Part shown: positions 45,503-56,449 of the stretch, in pieces
Layout of the letters: each line of letters begins with the position of its first letter
Position numbering within the stretch: the stretch's first letter is position 1
Source of the DNA: Proteles cristata cristata
Taxonomy: Eukaryota; Chordata; Mammalia; Carnivora; Hyaenidae
Length of the DNA stretch: 64,000 bases
Direction: 5' to 3'
Assembly: GCA_017311185.1 (NCBI GenBank)
Contig: JAESUZ010000354.1
Location: 372,001 to 436,000, forward strand
The notes under the pieces: generated by a model
The model's database searches: none
What the model was told of the DNA's origin: nothing
What the model saw: the letters and a program-made list of their open reading frames with translations, nothing else
Program-made: the position numbers and the translations under genes

Positions 45503-45730
45503 TACATAATGTTTAAAATTTATTTATTTGGAGAGAGACGAAGAGAGAGAGCGTGAACAAGCATGAGCAGGGGAGGGGCAGAGAGAGGCAGGGAGAGAGA
45601 AAATCCCAAAGAGGCTCTGCACTCTCAGCGCAGGGATCCATACACGGCTCGAACCAAGGAAATGGGAGATTGTGACCTGAGCCAAAATCAAGAGTCAGAT
45701 ACATAACCAACTGAGTCACTGAGGTACCCC
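45503..45730 (-). mobile_element. CAN SINE, antisense
   Basis: Left end AAAATTTATTTATTTGGAGA, AGCATGAGCAGGGGAGGGGC, AGGCTCTGCACTCTCAGCGC, GTGACCTGAGCCAAAATCAA and head GAGTCACTGAGGTACCCC. The 9-bp duplication TCACCTGAG lies at 45494-45502 and 45731-45739. Confidence 0.92.
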
Positions 45731-45989
45731 TCACCTGAGGTCTATAACTTTGAAAGTGTAGCTTTTGGAAGCTGTCCTGAAAGTTTAGAAATATAGGCTG
45801 GATGAAGAAGTGATTAGACAAAAAAACAAAGCCTGAGTTCTGTTTTCATGTGTAGCTGTTTTTGTTGTTGTTGTTATTATTTAAGTTATAAGAGGAAATT
45901 CTTGAAGTGTCTGTTGCTGGGTAGTTGGCGGGAGAGAGTGGAATGAACTGTGGATTCCTGAATATTCAAAATAAATCTCACTATTCTAT

Positions 45990-46195
45990 AGTGATATGAG
46001 GTGCAGTGGTAAAAGTCCGTGCTCTGAATCATCATGACCAATAACTCTGTATACCTCAGTCTCCCCAGTCATAACATGGGAATGCTATCTATCAGAATTT
46101 TCCTGAGGATTCAATGAGATAAAGCACATTAAGTGACTGTACGTGTGTCTCACAAAGAGCGAATATTCAACAAACTAGGGCATTGTTAATGTGGA
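45990..46195 (+). repeat. MIR SINE
   Basis: GAGGTGCAGTGGTAAAAGTC, GTGCTCTGAATCATCATGAC, GTATACCTCAGTCTCCCCAG, TTCCTGAGGATTCAATGAGA and TAAAGCACATTAAGTGACTG match MIR from near its 5' end onward. Confidence 0.75.
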
Positions 46196-46327
46196 GTGTA
46201 AACTTGCCAAACAACTTTACCTACATGCCTTGGCTGTGAAAGTTGAAGCTAACAATCTGTGTGCCTAGAATTAGAATTTAATCCAGATACAAAAGTCTTA
46301 TTCTAGTTATTTAAAAGCATACTAAAA

Positions 46328-46562
46328 GGGGTGCCTGGGTGGCTCAGTCAGTTAAGCGTCTGACTTCGGCTCAGGTCATGATCTCACGGTTCGTGGGTTC
46401 GAGCCCCACATCGGGCTCTGTGCTGACAGCTCAGAGCCTGGAGCCTGTTTCAGATTCTGTGTCTCCCTCTCTCTCTGACCCTCCCCTGCTCATGCCATCT
46501 CTCTCTCTCTCAGAAATAAATAAAAGATTAAAAAAATTTTTTTAATTAAATAAAATAAAAAG
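46328..46562 (+). mobile_element. CAN SINE with perfect 15-bp TSD
   Basis: Head GGGGTGCCTGGGTGGCTCAG, GACTTCGGCTCAGGTCATGA, intact B box GGGTTCGAGCCCC, CTGACAGCTCAGAGCCTGGA, CT tract, AGAAATAAATAAAAGATTAA and an A/T-rich tail. AAAAGCATACTAAAA lies at 46313-46327 and 46564-46578 (16 bp with the preceding T on each side). Confidence 0.95.
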
Positions 46563-46686
46563 TAAAAGCATACTAAAATGTATTGACTTAAAAGCTCTTA
46601 TTGCTAAAGCTAATTCTGAGGAGATTTAAAAATCGAAATATTTGAAGAATGAGAGTACAAAGTAGTAATCGGCCCTGATATATATA

Positions 46687-47020
46687 CAGTGGGCCCTTGA
46701 ATAATGTGGCAGGGTTGGGGGCTGGGGCACTGACTCTCACAGAATTGAAAGTAAATGTGTAACATTTGACTCCCCCGACACTTAATTATTAACAGCCAAT
46801 TGGTAACCAGAAGCCTTACTACTAACACACACAGTTGATTATAACACACATTTTGTATGTTATATGTATTATATACTGATTCTTGTAATAAAGCTAGAGA
46901 AAAATATTAAGAAAATCATAAGAGAATATACACATACAGTAGTGTACTATAGTTATTTTTTAAAAGTCACATATAAGTGGACCCATACAGTTCAAACCTG
47001 TGTTGTTCAAGGGTCACTTG
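46687..47020. mobile_element. Tigger-like (Tc1/mariner) MITE
   Basis: The left end CAGTGGGCCCTTGAATAATG follows a TA. The right end reads GTGTTGTTCAAGGGTCACTTG-like sequence, giving inverted ends of about 20 bp. Internal ATTTTGTATGTTATATGTAT, GTAATAAAGCTAGAGAAAAA and ATATAAGTGGACCCATACAG fit a non-autonomous Tigger family. It encodes no transposase. The TA on the right is mutated. Confidence 0.8.
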
Positions 47021-48870
47021 TCTACGTCACTGGTAATGTCACTCCCAACCAAGACCTCCATCAAAGAAGAGTCCGCTAAATGCATTCCTCCTCTTCACAA
47101 AGATTCTGTTTACTATCTTCACCAAGTCATTTTACAATATGAGGGTGATTTCTCAAGATACTAAAATTTAGCTTTTGGAGTTAAAAGCAGATTCTACAAG
47201 GTCAGACCATCTTAGAGTTAGGAGTCTTTCCACTACCAATCAATTCATCTTTCACTCCATGTAAAAACCCTTACCTGAAGAGCTGTTAATTACATATGGG
47301 AACACTAACCACTGTAAGAGTGTATCGCCTCCTACGGCTTTCCACTCCAACTTCACATGATTCTAATAGTTTAAGAAGTTCTTCAAGCTGAACTGGATTC
47401 CACATCCTTATTAACTATTTCTACCACCTTCTAGAACAATGCAAAATTAATCTCTTTTCTCTTCTACGTATAAAGCCTTTAAATAAAGATTGTCATCTGG
47501 GTGGCCCTCAAATCTTTTTCCCATAAGCCAAATATCCACAGTACCACTAGAGAGGTATTTTTTTTAATTTCATGGAAATTTAAAAACTGTGTTTTAATCT
47601 CATGGAAATTCTCTGATCACTCTCTTCTTGGCTTATCTATGAATAACCTAATAGATAACCACACTCTGATGTCAACTGAAAACCACAATTTGGGATGGGC
47701 CCATCAGGTCCTTGGACCTGACATTAACCTGATATTAACACAATTTGAAAAGAAATGAGAATGTATAATAGCTACATCATTCCTGTTCCCTTGTAGGTGA
47801 TTTGGTTTGTATAAAAACCTGCTCACGCTTATGTTAACAGCAGTCCAGATAGGCCTCCCTCTCTGTTCTTCTTTACCTTCTTACCTGAACACTTGAACTT
47901 GAATTTCATTATCTTTAAATGAGGTTGGGTTGGTTTTGGCTGTTTATTCCAACTGGCCTACCTCATGCTGAATTCCAGGTTTATTATGTGATCTTCAGGC
48001 TGCAGGTATTTGCACAGCTTTTCAGTCCATGTCTGACTTTTGACCAATTTTGCAAAAGGGACAGGGACAGGGCAGAATGGCGAGGCTGGGTGTTCCTATT
48101 CCACCTCAGAGTAAAATGTAATGACCATGTTCTGCATTGATAGCTTTCCAATTTGCCTACAAGAAATCAGTAAGAACTGTCAAACTTCTTGCCCAAATTA
48201 ATGAAGACGTGGACATTTTTTAAAAATATCACTCAATGTACAAGTGTAGTAATTAATGTATCAAAAAACAAATCAAGAGTAACTTATATGCCTGCATTTT
48301 TGGAATACAACCTGAAATCTAGTGGTCGCCCCTTTTCTAGGAATTCACAAATCATTTGTTATTGATTTGCCCAAGTTTTAGCCAGAAATTGGTGTCAAAT
48401 TTACCAATCTGCCATATCCATAAACCTTTTCTCTCTCTCATATTTTTTTTTTTTTTGGTAAATTACAGACTGTATCTTTTCCTTAAGAGTCCTGCTTACT
48501 TCCTCTTATCTGCTCTTCAAGTTTGTCCCTTTCTCCAGAGAATAGTTTATCTGCATTTGATATCGGAAATCATTTGAAGTATTTGGATAACGTCTTAATG
48601 GCATCATTCTTTTTCTAGAGTAAAACTACAGAAAATATTGTAGATTTATACTATTGATATGTATTTACTTAATATTTACATTATATAATAAATCCTTATT
48701 ACCATTTAACTCTACTTTCCAGTTTTCCAAAAAAATCAAATATAAGATTTTTTTAAAGTTCTAAAAAGGGAACAAATGGAAAGAAAAGTCTGGTGTGTTG
48801 ATTCTTTTTTAAAAATCAAGTTTTTCCCATTCCCCTGCAAAATAAATAAAAAATTCTGTCTTATTCCTGC
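47021..48870. other. Unassigned DNA
   Basis: No gene supported. A short imperfect direct duplication (TTTAATTTCATGGAAATT and TTTAATCTCATGGAAATT) is at 47561-47609. Poly-T of 12 at 48445-48456. Confidence 0.35.
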
Positions 48871-48878
48871 CATTTGGT

Positions 48879-49060
48879 TGTTTTGTTTTGTTTTGTTTAG
48901 GGAGGAGAAGAGAGAGAGGGAGACATAGAATTGGAAACAGGTTCCAGGTTCTGAGCTGTCAACACAGAGCCGATGCAGGATTGGAATTCACCAACTGTGA
49001 GATCATGACCTGAGAAGCTCAAGTCAGATTTTTAACCAACTAAGCCACCCAGGGGCCTCT
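48879..49060 (-). mobile_element. CAN SINE, antisense, diverged
   Basis: Begins with a GTTTT repeat (TTTTGTTTTGTTTTGTTTAG), then GGAGGAGAAGAGAGAGAGGG, GGAAACAGGTTCCAGGTTCT, GAGATCATGACCTGAGAAGC and head CTAAGCCACCCAGGGGCCTC. No clear TSD. Confidence 0.82.
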
Positions 49061-49269
49061 CATTCATACTATTTGTTAGCATTTTACTGTGTTGCCCAGA
49101 TTATTAATTCTGCCTTCTTTTGATGTGAATATAGCTACATTATGATTTGGTAGCAGGGAAAGGGGAGGTGGCCAGGGAAGAAACTTCTTCCTAGACTAAA
49201 TTCACAGAGAATTTTAAATTCTTGACAAAATTCTTACATATGCCTCTTATTATTTTTTCCAAAACTTTG

Positions 49270-49860
49270 AGTTTTGCAACTTTGAGTTCTTTAAAGAAAG
49301 TTTTATTTTTATATTTTTGCATTTATTTCTAATTATAAAAATATGATCTATATGCCTTGTAGAAATTCCTGAGGAAAATTATATAAGTAGGCAAAACGTA
49401 TGTTTCTTTGTGAACACACATCCCTGTGCACATACACACACATACATATATACATATATATATTCTGGATTTTTTCAACTTAAGACTGCATCATATGATT
49501 TTCTTATATTAACAGAATTATTTTGTAACTTAAGGACATTACATTCTACCCTATGCACACTCTCCTAACGTTGAACATTTAGTTTTTTGTCCAGTGTACT
49601 ATTATAAATAATGCTGTGGTACAAAATCTATATTACTCATTTTCTATATTTTAAATTATATCCATGTTAAAGTGGAATTTTCCTAGCAAGAATAGCACTT
49701 TTTAAATAATGCATTATAGGATTTGATTTTGGTATGTCCTTCAGTTAGGAAGAGCATCTTTTTCTTAATGTTTTTTACCCAAAAGGGTTTGTATGTGGGT
49801 GGCAAATTTCTGCATTCACACTCATGAAATAATATAGAGTTTGTATTAACTGGATTAACA
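49270..49860 (-). repeat. Ancient LINE-1 (L1M) fragment, antisense
   Basis: TAGTTTTTTGTCCAGTGTAC, TATTATAAATAATGCTGTGG, CATGTTAAAGTGGAATTTTC and TGCATTCACACTCATGAAAT follow the antisense order of an old L1 ORF2 end (TTGCTATTATAAATAATGCTG .. AAGTGGAATTGCTGG .. TTTACACTCCCACC). The left limit is uncertain. A CA/TA repeat is at 49430-49462. Confidence 0.62.
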
Positions 49861-50388
49861 AAACTCTTGGATTAGAATTCTTTTACTTCAACACTGGTAA
49901 ATATTGTTTCATTGGTTTCAGGAACATCCTATTAAAGTCTGGTGACACTCCGCTTCTTTCCCTTCATAGAGGCAATGGAAAAATTTTCCCCAAATACATA
50001 TTTATTAGAGGATTTTTCTTCCTTTTAAAAAATATTGCCAAGATATACTGTGTTTAGAACCCTCACCCCACCCCACCCCCACCAGTCTTTGCAATGTACA
50101 TTTTCAGAACCATTTCCATTTCCAATCCAGAATGTTTCCTTTAATTAGATCTTTGGTGTCCCTGCCAGAGGCCCTTGGTTATTCCTCAAGAAAACTTGTA
50201 ATATTTATGTTCTCCGTTTGAGATATTTTAACCTTTTTGTTTTATTCCTCTTGCTCGAGCACACTGCAGTTTGTGGTTTTCCTCCATATGCCAATTTAAT
50301 AGGTGTCATTTTTTCACATAGAGATAAATGTTGAGGAAATGAGCGAGAAGCTGCCATCATCAGCTGCTTACCAGAGAAGATTTTAAGT
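49861..50388. other. Unassigned DNA
   Basis: No gene or repeat recognised. A C/A-rich block, CACCCCACCCCACCCCCACC, is at 50065-50084. Confidence 0.35.
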
Positions 50389-50405
50389 AAAAACTGTAGA
50401 AATCT

Positions 50406-50623
50406 GGGGCGCCTGGGTGGCTTAGTTGGTTAAGCGTCCGACTTTCGCTTAGGTCATGATATCGCAGTTCGTGGGTTCGAGCCCCGCGACGGGCTCTGTG
50501 CGGACTGCCAGCTCAGAGCCTGGAGCCTGTTTCGGTCTGTGACTCCCTCTCTCTCTGACCCTCCCCTGCTCACACTGTCTCTCTCTCTCTCTGTCTCTCC
50601 TAGAAATAAATAAAACTTTAAAA
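50406..50623 (+). mobile_element. CAN SINE, young subfamily, perfect 17-bp TSD
   Basis: Head GGGGCGCCTGGGTGGCTTAG, GACTTTCGCTTAGGTCATGA, intact B box GGGTTCGAGCCCC, CGGACTGCCAGCTCAGAGCC, TTTCGGTCTGTGACTCCC, CT tract and CCTAGAAATAAATAAAAC tail. AAAAACTGTAGAAATCT lies at 50389-50405 and 50624-50640 without mismatch. Confidence 0.96.
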
Positions 50624-50640
50624 AAAAACTGTAGAAATCT

Positions 50641-52574
50641 GTTTAAATCTAAGTACATCAACAGTATCTCCATTAAGACATTAATACCTTGCCTCATTTA
50701 GATTATTCACAATCACCAGGCCTGAAATGTATTATAGAACGTCCTCTCTTCCCTGAAGCCATGTATAATTTTACATTCTCCGTCCCTGAAAGCACAGTCT
50801 TCTGGATTCTAACTTCCAAGAGAGAAGATTCACATCTGTTCCATGTCATATCTCGCACCCATACCTAACTTGTTATCAGGCTTGTAATACTATTTGATGG
50901 ACACACTTAACTTTGCATAGAATATAAATATGTACTTTAATTCCATTATACCATTAAACCATCTATGTTCAAATCATTCATCCCTTCTGGGGTTCTGATT
51001 TCTGACTTAACTAGAGGTTAAAAGAGCCACGGTAAGGGCTAAGCCTCTAGAAAGAATATGGTCGCGGTCTTTAAGAAGGTTACCAACCATTAGGTAAACA
51101 AATAAGTAAACTAAAAACTGAGATAAACCCTGGGGCTGGGCAGATCATAAAATGTTAACAGAAATCCAAAAAAAAAAAAAAAAAGAGGTTGGGGAGGGCA
51201 CCTACGAGAGTCTGGCAGAACCTGGTCAGGAAAGTAAATTCTCCTTATCATCTTAAATGGAGGCTCTAGGTTTAATGCTTTTTTGAGCTGCGAAAACATC
51301 CCAAACACTTCCTTTTCAGTCTTTATCACACACACTTGAAAAGCTCATAATCCCCTTTTGTTTGACCAAAAAACTCAGCCTTATCTATTCTTCCTATTGT
51401 GGTGAAGTTCAAAATATGTTTGTTTTCTTCAGTGCCAAAAAGAGTATTCTACCACATAATAAGAGGTTGTTACATGCTCACAAAATACAGTATGTATTAA
51501 GGCAAAAGAACCATCTTTCAAATGATCTTTGTTTTGATCTGTAGAGAATTCATTGCTGAATTTAGGGAAATGTTCTTTCCCCAAGTAATTGCAATATCCA
51601 TCTAATTCTAGCAGAAACAAATTCTTGTCATTCTGCTTATTCACACACCTACGTGAGCAAATGTAATTTCCTTGAGATAAAGTATGTTGGCTGAATCGGT
51701 AAGAAAGAAATAGGAAAAGTAATTATTCCAAAAAAAAAAAAAAAAAAAGGAACAAAAGAACCCTAGGCCTGCTTATTAGTTCTCTGGTACACAACCAGAG
51801 CCATGTGTTCAGTTGGGGAACTCGAGCATGTGTACATCTTATGCCTAGCTGGGAAAGAAATAGGGGGAATAAAAACCACACAGCTTATGAAGGTACAGAT
51901 ATATAGGATTTTCTTTTGGGCAACTGCTATAGCATGTGATGGTAGTTTTCTACATCTTCTTCCATGAATGTGTAATGATAATAAATCAACTTGCTTTTTA
52001 GCAGCAGGCACAGGACAAACAGCAAAGATGAAAGCATTATCTTCCACGGATTTTGGCTGGCCAGTTTCTGCTCTCCTCGTGCCTCGTTAGGGTTTCTCAC
52101 TTTATCAGACTTGGTGAGAAAGAGAAACTGCTCCAATTCTAGAAGTTGCCAAAGACTCACTTTCCCAGGTCCCTTTGCCACTAGGGAGAAAGCACGAAAA
52201 AGTATGAGACCTACATTGCATCAGACATGCACATGTCTAGACTCTGTGTCTATAGTGGATCACGGGGAGCATCCGGCACCAGTGTGATGACAGTTCAGGA
52301 CAGTGCACTGTTACTTGGTAAGGACAGCCAAAGGGTCCTTAGAGGAGTGATTCATGGGAAGGACTGTGTGGGTCATCCTGCTTCCATTTACTTCTGCCTT
52401 TTTGCCAACCTGGTTTTCCATCCTTCCAGGGAACTGAGTGAGCTACCTACTATAGTCTTTATCTGATTAAATTATCTGCAAAAGATTTTTTTCCCTTGCC
52501 ACTAAGAATCCCACTAATACAATGGTCTTACCAATGATAACCAGGGTTCTATTATTGCATCCAACCCACTCCAT
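50641..52574. other. Unassigned DNA
   Basis: No gene supported. Poly-A runs at 51168-51184 and 51730-51748. 50780-50900 vaguely resembles an L2 3' end but is too diverged to call. Confidence 0.35.
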
Positions 52575-52720
52575 GGCAATTCACCTTTTCACATACCTGA
52601 TTGTCTTCTGTGAATTTCTTGAGGGCAGGCATAACTTTGTTTTATTTTTCCACCACTCATAACATCAGTCCATCACACAGTTCCTTTAAAGTAGGCACTT
52701 GAAAATGTGTATGAAAGTGA
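52575..52720 (+). repeat. L2 LINE 3' fragment
   Basis: TGATTGTCTTCTGTGAATTT, CTTGAGGGCAGGCATAACTT and TTCCTTTAAAGTAGGCACTT follow the L2 order (CTCCTTGAGGGCAGGGACTG .. CATAGTAGGTGCT). Confidence 0.65.
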
Positions 52721-53251
52721 ATGTTGTCATTACAATCCTTTTATTGCTTCCCACATAGGTAATTCACCTCCTCCTCTTCAACTGCAATGACCATATACTC
52801 TCCCATCCCTTTTCTGGGAGAGTTTGTGTTATTTGTTTATGAGTCTGTCATCGTTATCTGACTATTAGCTTTGGTGTGAGGACTGAGTCTTAGTTAAATT
52901 TGGATCCAGTATCTGGTGAATAAAGTATTGATGAGCATGAACACAGCTAACAAATAGTGGGGCCATGACTAGAAGTCATTTCCACTGGCTCTTGCCCCAG
53001 CACCTTCCACACTCTGAAGAGGCATCACAACCAACACAAGTGCACGGATATGTCACCACCTTGGCCTATTAGTACATAGAAGAAATCCTCATATAAAATA
53101 CTTCCAGTTCTCTGTAGTTACCAAACAGATCCCAGGGACTATGAAAGGGGCCTAAGAAAGCTGTGAGCACCTGACTCTAAAAAAAGCTGTTGAAACTATA
53201 AAGTGTGTAATGAAATGATTATCACTGGCCATGTAAGAATGTCCAGTATTT

Positions 53252-53447
53252 TGGGGCGCCTGGGTGCTCAGTTGGTGGATGAAGTGTCTGACTTCAGCTC
53301 ATGTCATGATCTCATGGTTCGTGGTTCAAGTCTGGCATCAGGCTCTGTGCTGGCAGTGCAGAGCCTGCTTTGGATCCTCTGTTTCCCTCTCTCTCTCCCC
53401 CTCCCTCTGCTCGTGCTCTCTCTGCAAAATAAATAAACATTTCAAAA
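53252..53447 (+). mobile_element. CAN SINE
   Basis: Head TGGGGCGCCTGGGTGCTCAG (one G missing), TGTCATGATCTCATGGTTCG, GGCAGTGCAGAGCCTGCTTT, CT tract and AAAATAAATAAACATTTC tail. An imperfect duplication AATGTCCAGTATTTT on the left and AATGTCTGGTACATTTT on the right. Confidence 0.88.
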
Positions 53448-53724
53448 ATGTCTGGTACATTTTATAAATGCATGTGTGTATTGTCTCCATTGATATCTCA
53501 GCGTACTTGAGAAAGGTGGTATTTTTACCATCCTGACCTACATACTAGAACACCTACTATGAATTACTCCCTTCAACCCACCCTCATAGATTGTCAGCAC
53601 TTCAAGCAGCCAAGACACTAAAGTTGTGCCACAGGGATTATATGGAAGATACTTACTTCAATATCCCTCTTGAGCTGCTGGTCTCTGCCTGGCTGTCCTG
53701 AACGCTTATTCAACCTCTCCACAG

Positions 53725-53945
53725 TGTGGCATAGTGCAAGGCAGGCCAGCTTTGTAGCTAAAAGCACTGGCTACCCTGCTCGCTACCTGTGTGTCCTTGG
53801 GCAAGTCACTTAACTTCACTTTCCCTTGGATTTCCCTCCTATAAAGGTGGCTGTGCCACCTAGGAGAGATTTATTAGGTTACAAGTAAAAGACTTTATAT
53901 TTGAATGCCTAAAGCACTTAGCAGGTTGCCACAGAAGTGAATAGT
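53725..53945 (+). repeat. MIR SINE
   Basis: Well preserved: GTGTGGCATAGTGCAAGGCA, CTACCTGTGTGTCCTTGGGC, AAGTCACTTAACTTCACTTT and AGCACTTAGCAGGTTGCCAC. Runs into a TTA repeat and then an oppositely oriented MIR. Confidence 0.85.
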
Positions 53946-53973
53946 TGTTATTATTATTATTATTATTATTATT
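53946..53973. repeat. (TTA)n microsatellite
   Basis: About nine TTA units between the two MIR copies. It is probably derived from the MIR 3' end, which normally ends in TTATTATTA. Confidence 0.9.
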
Positions 53974-54135
53974 TTTTGTCAGGTTCTGTGCTCAGTACTT
54001 TACCCAAGTTATTTTATTCAATATGTACAACAGTTTCTATGTAAGGCACTATTCTTATCCCCATTTTACTGATGGAGAAATTGAGGCTCAGAACAGTTAA
54101 GTAACCTGCATCAAATCTCTCAGTCCATGATTTGC
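53974..54135 (-). repeat. MIR SINE, antisense
   Basis: TGTCAGGTTCTGTGCTCAGT, TTCTTATCCCCATTTTACTG, ATGGAGAAATTGAGGCTCAG and AACAGTTAAGTAACCTGCAT are the antisense MIR order. It faces the preceding MIR across the TTA repeat. Confidence 0.85.
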
Positions 54136-55504
54136 GGTGAAATTTCTCTGACTCCCAAGACCACCCACTTAACTAACACATGCCACTTCCTTTCCCATTA
54201 TACGCCTCCTGCCTTCCCGGTGTACTTTCACTCCCTGCAGATGGATGGATCCACTATACCACAGATAATGAAGTTGCTTTCCAGCCTGTCACTTCATTAC
54301 TCACGAAGCTGAATCACAGCCTCGAATTGCCCCTCCTCTCCCCCATCGGCCCACACCGTCCCCACTCTCACACCGAGCACGAATGCAGTCTCCTTTGGTC
54401 CCCGTGAGGAGTATGACAGAACGTCCCAGTGTATTTATCAGAAGAGCCTTAAGCTTTTAATAAATGGCCATTTCAGAAATACAATTTCAGAGATCTCTTG
54501 GAGGCTATAATTGGAGACGGTACTGGCACTAGTAGCGATGGAAAGCTGACTGCATTTGTTTCTCTGTCCTCTCGCGTTCCCTTCAGGTACTACGTAAAAG
54601 CAGTAAAAAATAGCCTAGCCATGCCGAGAACTCCTGAAGGGTAAGCCATTTCTTTGTCACTCCCAGCTATAAGGTTGAGGCCATCTCTACAATGGAAATG
54701 CCTACTGTAATGACTCACTGGGGGCTTCCTAATGGCCTGTTTTATTGTTAAATGTCTCATTTTACCTGATAAATCATTGTACCATTGCATCAGTTGTGTG
54801 TCACTAGGCTAAAAACACCTATGCTGCTGATCTGTCCAGAAACAACAATCCTAACCCACACAAAGTGCTTGTTTTTGATTCCGCATCCTAGATTAGGTGA
54901 CCTGCCTGCAGACTCCAAGCTCCTTAGGGTAGGAGCTTTTTGTTATTTGTTCAACACAATTCATTCCATGAGAAAACTCTGTGTACCTTCAGGCTAGCGT
55001 ATAAATAAAGCTACCTGAGAGGCAAAGCAAGGGAGAGCCTGGAAAATGTCATGTTTTGAGAAACCAAAGATACAACTGCTTGGTGAATCTGAACATCACA
55101 TTAATTTTAAATTAAAATGAAAGGCATATTTTTAAACTGATAATTCACTCCAGAAGAGATGCCATTCTCTTCAATGTCAATGGCAGAGAGGTTTTTCACC
55201 AGTAAACACAATTATATACAAAAGGATAACTTGTACAAAAAGAAGGTCTTCAAAATTAAAATTTCTCTGCCTTTGGAGTGAAATACTGTGGATCCAGTAA
55301 GATGATCTTTATGAAAACCTGATCATAACATGAGGGGAGAGTAATATGCAAAATATTATCTAGAAATGTTTAAGGTTTTTTCAAATGGTATATCTTGTTC
55401 CCCTATGACAGCTCCTATACAGAAAAAAAAAGTAAATAAAATTTCCTGGATTTGAAGGACCTTGTGATAGTATATACATGTGAGAGGCTAAGTTTCTCCA
55501 GTAT
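54136..55504. other. Unassigned DNA
   Basis: No gene or repeat recognised. Small frames only. Confidence 0.35.
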
Positions 55505-55745
55505 TAGTCAGAATAAGATGGGTCAGGCTACAGTAATGAACTAGCTATGTATCTCCATGACTTAATACATATTGTTTCTTGCTCAGAGTTCCCCATGGTT
55601 CCATTGGCTCTCCAAAGTAGGACCCTTCTAAGTATTGATTCAAGGTTCAGTTTACTTCCATCTTGTAACAATCCCATCTGGAATACATGCCTTCCAGGGT
55701 TGCCGAGGCAGGCAAAGAGAAAGTTGAAAAATGGCATGGGTGATT
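55505..55745 (-). repeat. Old LTR-like fragment (unclassified)
   Basis: ATGGGTCAGGCTACAGTAAT, TTGTTTCTTGCTCAGAG, TTACTTCCATCTTGTAACAA and TGCCTTCCAGGGTTGCCGAG resemble antisense LTR sequence that starts AGGCTATGCTGCAGTAACAA and carries TTTATTTCTTGCTCA. The family is not named. Confidence 0.45.
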
Positions 55746-55756
55746 TTCACCGCTGT

Positions 55757-56155
55757 TATGGGCTGAACTGTGTTTCCCCAAAATTCACATGTTGAAGCTC
55801 TAACATGGGACTACATTTGGAGCCCTTTTATATTTGGACCTTTATGGAGATAAGTAATATTAACGGACGTCATAAGCATAGGATCCTAATCTGATAGAGA
55901 TGGTGCCCTTATAAGAAGAGACACCAGAGCTTGTGTTCTCCCTCCCCTTCCCTCTCCCTCCTTCCATGCATACACAGAGAAAAGGCCATGTGAGGACACA
56001 ACGCAAGTAGCAGTCCACAAAGCAGGAGAAGAGCTCTTGCCAGAAAGCAAATTTGCCAGAACCGTTTATAACATGGTGAGAAAAGGTGTCTATTGTTGAA
56101 GTCACCCAGTCTGTGGTATTTTGTTATGACAGCCTGAGCTCACTGATGATACAAC
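55757..56155 (+). repeat. MLT1A-like MaLR LTR
   Basis: GTTATGGGCTGAACTGTGTT, CCCCAAAATTCACATGTTGA, GGTGCCCTTATAAGAAGAGA, GGCCATGTGAGGACACAACG and CACCCAGTCTGTGGTATTTT followed by GTTATGACAGCCTGAGC give the complete sense order of the LTR. The length of about 400 bp is full. Confidence 0.87.
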
Positions 56156-56449
56156 TGCCTTGACACACTTCGTATCTAACCAAAAGCCATTGGTGACAAC
56201 TAGGCAAACAGCCCTGCCTAACTGCATGGAAGTTACAAAGTTCTGTTTCTCATACACCCTGAAGGAAAAGGGACCTTGGGACTAGTGAGCGCTAGTAATG
56301 GCTACCACACCTTTGTACACTCTCTCCACAAAGACAGGAGACCAAAACAAGCATGGAGCTGGGGAGGGAGACAGACAGGATTTCAGAAAAAGAAGGAGGG
56401 CAAGAACCAATAAAGAATCAGTGTCATTTCCATCTCTCTTGGAAGTAGT
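56156..56449. other. Unassigned, possibly ERV 5' internal
   Basis: Between the MLT1A-like LTR and the first recognisable retroviral segment. No primer-binding site identified. Confidence 0.3.
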
